NCBI RefSeq assembly: GCF_030732095.1
Contig: NZ_JAVAMQ010000003.1
Span: 62,001 to 126,000, forward strand
Direction: 5' to 3'
DNA from: Paracoccus spongiarum
Lineage (GTDB): Bacteria > Pseudomonadota > Alphaproteobacteria > Rhodobacterales > Rhodobacteraceae
DNA: 64,000 nucleotides
Made by a program: the position numbers and the translations under genes. Of the stretch, positions 42,743 to 49,977 are shown one piece after another. The notes under the pieces were generated by a model. That model was not told the origin of the DNA and did no database searches. It saw nothing but the letters and a program-made list of their open reading frames with translations. Position 1 is the stretch's first letter. Each line of letters begins with the position of its first letter.

Positions 42743-44746
42743 TCAAAACCATCCTCCACGCCGCCCGAGCCAGTCGGAGCGGCGCTTGCCCTGCGGGGCC
42801 TGTCCCGGCCGGTTGATCTGCCCGGCGGGATCGGTGTCGGTGGGGGCCGCCCCGAGCTGATCCTCGAGGTCGCGCCATTTCTCGTCCGGCCAGCGGTCCG
42901 CGCCCGCGATCCAGGCGGCGGCGCGGGCATAGACCCGGCAATCCAGCGCCTCGTTGCGTTCGCGCAGCTTCTGCCATTCCAGCCGGGCGAAGCCGCGTTT
43001 CGTGCGCACCGTAACCAGCTGCTCGGCCACGAACTGCTTCAGCCATTCGGTCTCGACCCAGTGCGGCAGATGGACCGAGCCGGGCGGGAACGCCGCCCCG
43101 TCGGCCATCTCCTCATCGGTCGGGCGCGCCAGCCGCAGGAAGCGGTAGGTCTCGGCCTTGAAGGTCGAAACCGCCACGGTCCAGAGCCGTGCCCCGCGCC
43201 GGAGGCGTTTGCCTCCCTCGGTCGCATCGACGAAGGTCGGCCCCGACACCGGGCTCGAGCGGTTGAACCCCTCGACGCCCTTGACCGGCGACACCTGCCC
43301 AAACCCCTGCGCCCGCGACCAGGAATAGACGGCCGGGGCCTCGTAGCCCGTGTCGATCGCGAGCCGCGCGATCCGCAGATGCGCGCCGCGTTCGTGCGGC
43401 CAGCTTCGATCCAGCAGCGCCGTCAGTTCCGACCAAGCGTCATGCCGATCCGGTCCGCCCTCGATGACGACGTGATCGACGAGCCAGCTTTCCAGCCCGC
43501 GGCCCCAGGCCCAGACATCGACCTCGATCCGGTCCTTCTGCACGTCGGCTCCGGCCGTGAGGAACAGCCCGCCCGCTGGCACCGTGCCGGATGTCCAGCG
43601 CTCGCGGCGGTCGTAGAGCCGCTGCCAGTCCGGCGCTTCCCCGGTCTCCACCCAGGTCTCGCCGAGGATGGTGTTGCGGAACGCCTTGATCGCCTCGTCC
43701 GACCCCTGCGCCGCGTCCCATGCCCGCACGATCCGCTCCCAGCTCAGCCAGCCGATCGGCGAATAAAGCGCCGAGAGGTGATACCCGACCGTGGTCGGAT
43801 CGGCGGCCGTGGCGGTCGCCCGCCATTCGCCACCCTCCAGCATCGCCGTCTTGTGGTGCTCCGCGATGGGCTGTTCGCAACCCTCGCAGGGATATTCCGC
43901 CGTCTCAGGGCGGCCCTTCTGCCAGCGCAGCCGGTCGAACTTCAGCCACTGCATCACGCCGCAATGCGGGCACGGCACGAAGAACCGGCGCTGGTCGGAC
44001 GCCTCGAACTCGCGCTCGATGCGCGACAGCCCCCGGATGGTCGGCGTCGACACCAGGTAGACCTTGCGCCGATGGGCGAAGGTCAGCGACCGGGCCTCGG
44101 CCAGCGTGACCGGATCGCCTTCCTCGTCGGCCGAGGCGGGATAGGCATCGACCTCGTCGAGGAAGATGTAGCGCGCCGGGGTCGAGCGCAGCCCGACCGC
44201 CGAGTTCGCGCCCGTCATGATCAGGATGCCGCCGGCGAACTCCTTCGACAGCATCGTGTTGCCCGCGTCGCGGGACCGGGCCGGTTTGACCCGCTCCCGC
44301 AGCTCCGGACTTTCGTCGATCAGCGGATCGATCCGCTGGCGCGAGTTGCGTTTCGCCAATTCCACCGTCGGCTGGACCGCCAGCATCGGTCCCGGCGCCT
44401 GATGGATCGCGAAGCCGATCCAGTTGTTGCCCGCCTCGGTCGCGCCGACCTGCGCGGCCTTCATGAACACGATCCGCTGCGTGGGATCGCCAGGGCTCAG
44501 CCGGTCCATGATCTCGCGCATGTAGGGCGTGCGTACCGTGCGATACCGCCCTGGCTCGGCCGAGGCGCGGCCCGACAGCATCCGGTGCCGGTCCGCCCAT
44601 TCCGAAACGGTCAGGTCGGGGTCGGGCCGCAGCCCGTTGCCCCAGGCGCGCAGGATCTCGCCCGCGCCGTCGAAGTCCGTCAGTGCGTCATCGTCACCGG
44701 AAATCGGGCCGGACCTCGGCGAGTTCGTCGAGGTGGGCGCGTACAT
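42743..44746 (-). CDS. terminase large subunit (gpA type)
   Basis: 667 residues. ATPase motor with Walker A-like KAAQVGATEAGN (about 97), Walker B YIFLDEVDAYPAS (about 190) and a zinc site CPHCG...CEGCEQP (about 255-300). The nuclease domain follows, with the acidic residues in LTAGADVQKDRIEVDVWAWG and LAIDTGYEAPAVYSW. It cuts and packages phage DNA. It overlaps the small subunit gene by 53 bp. gpA-type terminases usually act with cos ends. Confidence 0.95.
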   Translation of the reverse strand: MYAPTSTNSPRSGPISGDDDALTDFDGAGEILRAWGNGLRPDPDLTVSEWADRHRMLSGRASAEPGRYRTVRTPYMREIMDRLSPGDPTQRIVFMKAAQVGATEAGNNWIGFAIHQAPGPMLAVQPTVELAKRNSRQRIDPLIDESPELRERVKPARSRDAGNTMLSKEFAGGILIMTGANSAVGLRSTPARYIFLDEVDAYPASADEEGDPVTLAEARSLTFAHRRKVYLVSTPTIRGLSRIEREFEASDQRRFFVPCPHCGVMQWLKFDRLRWQKGRPETAEYPCEGCEQPIAEHHKTAMLEGGEWRATATAADPTTVGYHLSALYSPIGWLSWERIVRAWDAAQGSDEAIKAFRNTILGETWVETGEAPDWQRLYDRRERWTSGTVPAGGLFLTAGADVQKDRIEVDVWAWGRGLESWLVDHVVIEGGPDRHDAWSELTALLDRSWPHERGAHLRIARLAIDTGYEAPAVYSWSRAQGFGQVSPVKGVEGFNRSSPVSGPTFVDATEGGKRLRRGARLWTVAVSTFKAETYRFLRLARPTDEEMADGAAFPPGSVHLPHWVETEWLKQFVAEQLVTVRTKRGFARLEWQKLRERNEALDCRVYARAAAWIAGADRWPDEKWRDLEDQLGAAPTDTDPAGQINRPGQAPQGKRRSDWLGRRGGWF

Positions 44747-45290
44747 GTCTCTCCAGGACCTTCTGCATCGCGGCGGGCTCCACGGTGATCTGCTGGCCGG
44801 TCGCGTCGCTGCACGAGGCAGAGAGCTCGGCCGCCATCAGCGCCGCGGCGCGCGCGGGCCAGTTGACCCAGGCGTCCCGTTCCTCCCGCGCCAGGCGGAA
44901 GACCAGCGCCAGCGCGCGGGCGCGCTCGATCAACTCCCCCTTCAGCTTCTGGAGCCGGATGCGCCGCTCCTGCGCCTTCAGCACCTCGTTTGCGGTCTTG
45001 GCCTGCAGGAAGGTCGTGCCGCCGCCGACCGCCGGGACAGCCAGCCCCTGTTCGCGGAGCGTGTCGCCGACAGCGGCGACCGCCGCCTCGGGGACAGGCT
45101 TCAGCTTCGGCGCGGGCGGCTTCCTCGTCTTCGACGGGTCTGTTGTCTCGGCGCGCCGCGCATCGCTGGCGGCCGCGTTGATGCTGCCGTCGGGATAAAG
45201 GACCAGGCGCTCGGCGGTCTTCGCTTTCTGGATCGCGCCCCGCGACAGCCCGACATGGGCGGCGTACTGGCGCTCGCTCATGCCCTGCAT
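44694..45290 (-). CDS. terminase small subunit
   Basis: 198 residues. An N-terminal winged helix-turn-helix (MSERQYAAHVGLSRGAIQKA, then a basic RLVLYPDGSI) like Nu1. A Pro/Lys-rich linker is followed by a helical region (LRKQ-like KAQERRIRLQKLKGELIERA). It binds the packaging site and recruits the large subunit. It heads the late operon. Confidence 0.85.
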   Translation of the reverse strand: MQGMSERQYAAHVGLSRGAIQKAKTAERLVLYPDGSINAAASDARRAETTDPSKTRKPPAPKLKPVPEAAVAAVGDTLREQGLAVPAVGGGTTFLQAKTANEVLKAQERRIRLQKLKGELIERARALALVFRLAREERDAWVNWPARAAALMAAELSASCSDATGQQITVEPAAMQKVLERHVRAHLDELAEVRPDFR

Positions 45291-45321
45291 CGACGGCTCC
45301 GATTATCTTTCCAAATCATGT

Positions 45322-45340
45322 GCTTATCGAGTTGATAAGC
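45322..45340. promoter_or_regulatory. palindromic operator between divergent phage genes
   Basis: Perfect inverted repeat GCTTATC-GAGTT-GATAAGC in the 111-bp gap between the terminase small subunit (minus) and a plus-strand gene. Its location suits a regulator of late genes or of the divergent pair. The cognate protein is not identified. Confidence 0.5.
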
Positions 45341-45401
45341 GTCGCGACCGGAGCGAACGTCCATCCCACAAGGACGATGCAACTCAACCGGAGCAACCGA
45401 G

Positions 45402-45674
45402 ATGACCACGCGCCTGAACCCGATCACCACCCCGCGCCACGAACTCCGCGCCGAGAAGGCGCGCCGGAACAAGGAGGCCGCACTCGCGGCCTTCATCGGC
45501 AAGAAGGCCGAGATCGACGAGATGCTCGCCCGCCTGCAGGCGCTCAGCGACGACCATTTCAACTGCCACCCCGACGAGGCGGGCTGGGCCATGGTCGGCA
45601 CCCTCGAACACTACGCCAGCCTCCTGAAGCGCATCACCGACAGCGCCTTCGGCGAGGGCGAACACGCCCGCTGA
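45402..45674 (+). CDS. small conserved phage protein
   Basis: 90 residues, mostly helical and charged (ELRAEKARRNKEAALAAFIG, then KKAEIDEMLARLQALSDDHF). No family that I can name. A plausible ribosome site lies upstream. It is on the plus strand, opposite to the late operon, and next to the DUF3489 gene, with which it may be co-transcribed. Confidence 0.65.
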   Translation: MTTRLNPITTPRHELRAEKARRNKEAALAAFIGKKAEIDEMLARLQALSDDHFNCHPDEAGWAMVGTLEHYASLLKRITDSAFGEGEHAR

Positions 45675-45812
45675 TCTCTGGCGCTGCCGGAACTCCCGCC
45701 GCGCGCCCTGCGCGGTGAGCCCGAACCGTGGCCCCAGTGGGGCCGCGTAAGTCGGGCGAACGGGTCGTAGAAGGCGCCGCATGACGCGGGCCTCGAGCAA
45801 GGAGACGTCCCC

Positions 45813-46385
45813 ATGACCAAGCTGTCCGACACCCAAGCCATCATCCTCAGCGCTGCCGCACAGCGCGAAGACCACATCGCCCTGCCGCTGCCCGATAGCC
45901 TGCGCGGCGGAGCCGTCGCCAAGGTGGTCGGCGCGATGCTCGCCAAGGGCTTCCTGCAGGAGGTCGACGCCGACATGCGCAAGGGCGAGCTCGTCTGGCG
46001 CGAGACCGGCGACGGCCACGGCGTCACGCTGGTCGCCACCGACGCGGGCCTCGCCGCCATCGGCATCGAGCCCGAGGACGCGAACACCGCGCCTGCGGGC
46101 GCGACGGACGCGCCTTCCGAGGAGTCTGCGCCGACGACCCCCACTGAGCCCGCAGCCGCGCCCAAGGCGCGCACGCCGCGCGAGGGCACCAAGCAGGCCA
46201 CCCTGATCGCCATGCTGCGTGCGCCGGACGGCGCGACAATCGAGGAGATCATGGCCGCGACGGGCTGGCAGTCGCACACGGTGCGCGGCGCGATGGCCGG
46301 GGCGCTGAAGAAGAAGCTCGGGCTCGAGGTGACCTCGGAGAAGGTCGAGGATCGGGGGCGCGTGTACAGACTTCCCGCCGCCTGA
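45813..46385 (+). CDS. DUF3489 domain protein
   Basis: 190 residues from ATG with AAGGAG upstream. The N-terminal half (LSDTQAIILSAAAQREDHIA) and the C-terminal winged-helix-like half (ATLIAMLRAPDGATIEEIMA, then TGWQSHTVRGAMAGALKKKL) are the DUF3489 pattern. An acidic/Pro-rich linker joins them. The C-terminal HTH suggests DNA binding, so it could regulate the prophage. It faces away from the phage late genes. Confidence 0.8.
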   Translation: MTKLSDTQAIILSAAAQREDHIALPLPDSLRGGAVAKVVGAMLAKGFLQEVDADMRKGELVWRETGDGHGVTLVATDAGLAAIGIEPEDANTAPAGATDAPSEESAPTTPTEPAAAPKARTPREGTKQATLIAMLRAPDGATIEEIMAATGWQSHTVRGAMAGALKKKLGLEVTSEKVEDRGRVYRLPAA

Positions 46386-46438
46386 CGCGCCGGACCCCGA
46401 CAAGCTGATGGCCGCCGTCCCGCCGGGGCGGCGGTCGA

Positions 46439-46663
46439 TCATTTGGCGCTCCGCATCCGGATCGCCTCGAACACGCGCCGCAAGGCGAAGGAACGGGCGA
46501 TGCTCACCACCGTGAACAGAGCGCCCATCTTCAGGTTCTGCGCTAGCGTCGTGTGCAGCCCGAAGATCGGAAAGATAAGGATCTGCGTGACCACGGCGAC
46601 GCCGTAGCCGACGACCACGTTGGCGACGGACTCGACCAGCGACATGAGGCGGGACTGCTTCAT
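46439..46663 (-). CDS. small membrane protein (DUF7220-like)
   Basis: 74 residues: a charged N-terminus and two hydrophobic segments (VESVANVVVGYGVAVVTQIL and MGALFTVVSIARSFALRR) with a basic C-terminus. Such proteins occur beside phage ParB-type methylases. The start overlaps the methylase stop (ATGA). Function unknown. Confidence 0.65.
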   Translation of the reverse strand: MKQSRLMSLVESVANVVVGYGVAVVTQILIFPIFGLHTTLAQNLKMGALFTVVSIARSFALRRVFEAIRMRSAK

Positions 46664-48036
46664 GCGGCGGACTTGCGCTTCCGCGCGGGTTCGGGGGCAG
46701 CGTCCGTGTCCGTCGTATCGGCCGGGGGTTCGGCGTCGTCGTCCAGCCGCTCAGCTCTCACCTGCGCGAAGGTCCGGCCATCGCCGTCGAGGATCCCGTC
46801 GCGGCCGGTCTCGGCCTGCCAGCGTTCCACGGCGACATCGACATAGGCCGGGCTGATTTCCATCGCGAAGACGCGGCGGCCGTTGGCTTCGCCCGCCGTG
46901 ATCTGCGAGCCGGAGCCAGAGAATGGCTCGTAGCAAAGCCCACCGCGCGCAACATGCTGGCGCATCGGGATGCCGAAGGCGTCGAGCGGTTTCGGCGTCG
47001 GGTGATCAGGGCGCTCGTCCTTGGCGAAGGACGGCATCTCCCAAGTCGAGGGCAGCGTCTGCTCGGCCACCTTCGGTGGGCGGTTCGGTCGGCGCCAACC
47101 CATGAAGCAGGGCTCGTGCTTCCAGAGGTAGTGCGAGCGGGTCAGAACCCCGCGGTCCTTCACCCAGATGATCTGCTGATGCACAAACGCCCCGGCCTTC
47201 TCCCAGCAGGCTTCCAGCATCGCCTGGCGGCGGGAGGCGTGCCAGCAGTACCAGGCGGCATCCTCGGCGATGGCCTCGGCGACCGCCGCAGCGATGAAGC
47301 CGTCGTAGAGTTCCGCCCCCTGCGAACTGTCGTCCCATGTCGTGCCGTAGGATGCCGACCAGTCCTTGTTTCGCGTCGGGTGGTTGGAGCCGTCGTAGTC
47401 GACGAGATACGGCGGATCGGTCGCGAACAGCACCGCCCTCTCGCCGTTCATGAGGCGGCGCACATCGCCAGCGCTGGTGCTGTCCCCGCAAAGCAGGCGG
47501 TGATCGCCGAGGATCCAGAGATCGCCCGTGCGCGACGCCGGATTGCGCGGCGGTTCGGGGATGGTCACCGGCGGCACGGAGCCCCCGGCGCCACCGTCGT
47601 CACCGTCCCCCTCCGGCACGAAGGCCAGCAGCTTGTCCAACTCGCCGTCCGAGAAGCCGACCAGCGAGAGGTCGAAATCCTCGGCCAGCAGGTCGTTCAG
47701 TTCCGCCGACAGCAGCGCCTCGTCCCAGGTGCCGAGTTCCGTCAGCTTGTTGTCCGCGATCCTGTAGGCCCGGCGCTGCGCCTCGGTCAGATGGCCCAGC
47801 ACGATCACCGGCGCTTCGGTCAGCCCCAACTGCGTCGCGGCCAGGACGCGCCCATGCCCTGCGATCAGTTCGCCGTCCTCGGCGACGAGGCAGGGCACGG
47901 TCCAGCCGAACTCGGCCATGCTGGCGGCGATCTTCGCGACCTGGTCCGCGCCATGCGCCTTCGCGTTCCTCGCGTAGGGCTGGAGCTTGGCCAGCGGCCA
48001 CGTCTCGATCGCGTCCGGGGCGAAGCTCAGCGTCAT
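46660..48036 (-). CDS. ParB-domain DNA methyltransferase
   Basis: 458 residues from ATG 48036. Residues 10-100 are a ParB/Srx-like domain (YARNAKAHGADQVAKIAASM, AEDGELIAGHGRVLAAT); DPPY (207-210) and the SAM motif EPFSGSGSQI (about 385) mark an N6-adenine or N4-cytosine methylase of the DNA_methylase N4/N6 class. The acidic/basic C-tail ends RKRKSAA. Common in Rhodobacteraceae phages, probably protecting phage DNA from host restriction. It is separated from the gene upstream by a 416-bp non-coding region. Confidence 0.92.
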   Translation of the reverse strand: MTLSFAPDAIETWPLAKLQPYARNAKAHGADQVAKIAASMAEFGWTVPCLVAEDGELIAGHGRVLAATQLGLTEAPVIVLGHLTEAQRRAYRIADNKLTELGTWDEALLSAELNDLLAEDFDLSLVGFSDGELDKLLAFVPEGDGDDGGAGGSVPPVTIPEPPRNPASRTGDLWILGDHRLLCGDSTSAGDVRRLMNGERAVLFATDPPYLVDYDGSNHPTRNKDWSASYGTTWDDSSQGAELYDGFIAAAVAEAIAEDAAWYCWHASRRQAMLEACWEKAGAFVHQQIIWVKDRGVLTRSHYLWKHEPCFMGWRRPNRPPKVAEQTLPSTWEMPSFAKDERPDHPTPKPLDAFGIPMRQHVARGGLCYEPFSGSGSQITAGEANGRRVFAMEISPAYVDVAVERWQAETGRDGILDGDGRTFAQVRAERLDDDAEPPADTTDTDAAPEPARKRKSAA

Positions 48037-48452
48037 GGTGGGCAAGGTTCCTCGGTCGGGTGGATGCCGGTGGCTTCCGGACTCCGGATGCCGGGCCGGA
48101 CTCCACACGGGGTCCAGCGGCTACCAGCGGTGTCCGGTCGGAAGGCCAGCGTTCATTGGTGTTTGCGCGGGGCGCGCGTGGCTCCGGCTTCCGGGTGGCT
48201 TCCCAAAAATCCGGCCGTGTCGCTGGCGATGTCCCGCGCTTCGCCCGCCAGCATACGAAAACGCCCAGGAAGGAACCGGAAACTGCCGTGGGCTGGACCC
48301 CGGCCGGACCCTCGCTGGATACCGGGGTCCAGAAGGCCCCCGTCAACGCAAAGGGGAGAGCGAGCTTTCCAGCGCACTCTCCCCATCTTGCCTTCGGAAT
48401 AGCATGGATCTGTTGCAGATGTCGAAGGAAAAAGTGTTGCAACACATTGGAG
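48037..48452. repeat. 416-bp non-coding region with repeated CGGGGTCCAG and palindromes
   Basis: No gene seen. CGGGGTCCAG occurs at 48108-48117 and 48323-48332, and inverted at 48293-48302. The last two form an 11-bp perfect inverted repeat (CTGGACCCCGG, 18-base spacer, CCGGGGTCCAG). A 12-bp palindrome GTGTTGCAACAC (48434-48445) is followed on the minus strand by T5, just after the end of the gene upstream, a possible weak terminator or operator. Candidate for promoter control or packaging/replication signals. Confidence 0.5.
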
Positions 48453-48833
48453 TCACTGCGCATTCAGGCGCGCAGCGATCTTGGTCAGCGCCAGCTGCCA
48501 GCGACGCCAAGCGGTCGTGCGGTCGCAGCCGAGTTCCCCGCTGATCTGCTTCCACGGCACCCGGGCCGCACGCGACCAGACCAGCTTGCGCTCCGCCTCC
48601 TCGATCCAGAGCACCCAGTAGAAGGTCTGCTCGAGCCGGGTGATCGCGGCGGCCGAGGGCCAGACCCGCATCGGCTGGGGTTCCATCGCCGCGATCTCGC
48701 GGCTGGTCCGCACGATGTCGGGCCAGGTGTTGAAGTAGCCCTGCGCCTTCACCGGTGGCAGCTTGCGCAGGGTGCGGAACGCCTCCTCGAAATGATCGGC
48801 GACGCAGTCGGCGGTCCATTCGCGATCAGCCAT
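48453..48833 (-). CDS. DUF6362 HTH protein
   Basis: 126 residues from ATG 48833. The C-terminal helix-turn-helix (VPWKQISGELGCDRTTAWRR, then WQLALTKIAARLNA) is sigma-70 region 4/late regulator-like. The N-terminus (WTADCVADHFEEAFRTLRKL) is the DUF6362 start. Possibly a late-gene activator, since it is last in the early operon before the methylase and terminase genes. Its start overlaps the 3' end of the small gene upstream. Confidence 0.78.
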   Translation of the reverse strand: MADREWTADCVADHFEEAFRTLRKLPPVKAQGYFNTWPDIVRTSREIAAMEPQPMRVWPSAAAITRLEQTFYWVLWIEEAERKLVWSRAARVPWKQISGELGCDRTTAWRRWQLALTKIAARLNAQ

Positions 48834-49026
48834 GGCGCGCCTCCCTGTCGGAAGGACGCGGGCCGTAGAGCTTCTCGCCGAGCTGGCGGACCAGTTCACG
48901 CTCGGGCCAGGTGAGGCGGTCGTCATCGGCGGAGACCGCGAGGACGCCCTGTTCCTGCCAGCCCTCGCGCTTGACCTGCTCGGGATCCCGGCGGCGGCCG
49001 CCGTAACCGTGGGGATGCCATCTCAT
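48826..49026 (-). CDS. small basic phage protein
   Basis: 66 residues (MRWHPHGYGGRRRDPEQVKR at the start, then helix-rich TWPERELVRQLGEKLYGPRP). Unknown function. The start is in an ATGA overlap with the RuvC-like gene, and its end overlaps the DUF6362 start, so it is translationally coupled on both sides. Confidence 0.6.
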   Translation of the reverse strand: MRWHPHGYGGRRRDPEQVKREGWQEQGVLAVSADDDRLTWPERELVRQLGEKLYGPRPSDREARHG

Positions 49027-49544
49027 GCGACACCCCCGTTCGTCTCGATCGCCCAGAGCAGCAGAGCGATCGCGTCGGCCTCGTTGTCGTCGGCGGGGCT
49101 GAAACCGCGGGCGCGGACGGCGGCGACCATGGCGGCCTTGTCGGCGTTGCCCTTGCCTGCGGCATGACGCTTGATCGTGCCGACCGGGACGCCCTCGTAG
49201 GGCACGCCGCGCAGTTCGGCCCATGCGGTCAGCGTGGCCATGAGCCCGCCGTAGATGTGGCTCGCGTCGGTGCCTGCGTGGCGGCGGACTTCCTCGAACC
49301 AGATCGCGGCGACGGGCCCGGACAGCCGGTCGATCTCGGTCAGCCAGTTGGTGAAGCGCAGATAGCGCATGCCGCCGCCGTCGAAGCGGCCGGGGCGAAA
49401 AGACGTCGTGCCGGAGGTGATAAGGCCGTCAAGGCCACGCAAAGCCCAGCCTGTCGTTGTCCCGAGATCGAGGGCAAGGATGGAGTACGCGGAAAGAGGC
49501 CCCGGTTCGAGGCGCAGGTCGGCAGTCTGGATGGTCGGCGTCAT
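49023..49544 (-). CDS. RuvC-like Holliday junction resolvase
   Basis: 173 residues. RNase H fold with ILALDLGTTTGWALRG (first Asp), WFEEVRRHAG (Glu), a motif with YGGLMATLTAW, and DDNEADAIALLLW (final acidic pair), all in the RuvC order. It probably resolves branched replication or recombination intermediates before packaging. Downstream of the heptamer array at 49643-49911. Confidence 0.88.
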   Translation of the reverse strand: MTPTIQTADLRLEPGPLSAYSILALDLGTTTGWALRGLDGLITSGTTSFRPGRFDGGGMRYLRFTNWLTEIDRLSGPVAAIWFEEVRRHAGTDASHIYGGLMATLTAWAELRGVPYEGVPVGTIKRHAAGKGNADKAAMVAAVRARGFSPADDNEADAIALLLWAIETNGGVA

Positions 49545-49642
49545 GTTGAAGGCTCACGGATCGTGGGCCTTCGGCTTTGGTCAAAAGCAGGGAACCATGC
49601 CATGCGCGCCCATTCAAGAAAAATGCGCCAGACGATGCTTCT

Positions 49643-49911
49643 GTCCCACCTGGTCTCGGGTTGTCCCACTTGCCGATCAAAGTGGGACGTCAGATTTTCC
49701 TTTCAAAACAAGGCGCGTCCCACCTGTCCCACTTGTCCCACCTTTTTCCCTACGTCGCATGAGGAAGAATGAGGTCGAGGGGGATGTATGTGCTCCATAT
49801 GGGAAAGAGAGAAGTTGGCGGTCCAAGTGGGACAGGTAGGACAGGATTGATTTGAAATGGTTTTTTCTGTCCCACCTTGGACTTGAAGTGGGACAGGCCG
49901 CGAAGTGGGAC
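49643..49911. repeat. array of ten GTCCCAC/GTGGGAC heptamers
   Basis: Ten exact copies in 269 bp: GTCCCAC at 49643, 49663, 49717, 49726, 49735 and 49869, and its reverse complement GTGGGAC at 49682, 49827, 49888 and 49905. Many are extended to TGTCCCACYT or AAGTGGGACA. Three copies at 49717-49741 are spaced exactly 9 bp apart. A less conserved GTAGGAC follows 49833. The array fills most of the 433-bp gap between the primase-ATPase gene and the RuvC-like gene and is AT-richer than its surroundings. Best reading: replication origin iterons or a cluster of operators. Confidence 0.75.
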
Positions 49912-49977
49912 AGCAGCAAAACGAAAAAGGGCACCCGGTTGGATGCCCCCTCGATGCCTGCCACGGCCATCGCGACG

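Noticed and set aside
38445..44788. Long plus-strand frames opposite capsid and terminase genes.
   Set aside because: Shadow frames; the minus strand encodes clear protease-capsid, portal and terminase motifs.
24936..45290. Interpretation of the whole block as a gene transfer agent.
   Set aside because: Tail genes resemble those of GTAs, but gpA-type terminase, replication and recombination genes, lysis genes inside the tail block and a serine recombinase show an autonomous temperate phage.
49610..49930. CRISPR-like array in the repeated GTCCCAC region.
   Set aside because: Repeat unit is only seven bases, in both orientations and with irregular spacing; no cas genes.
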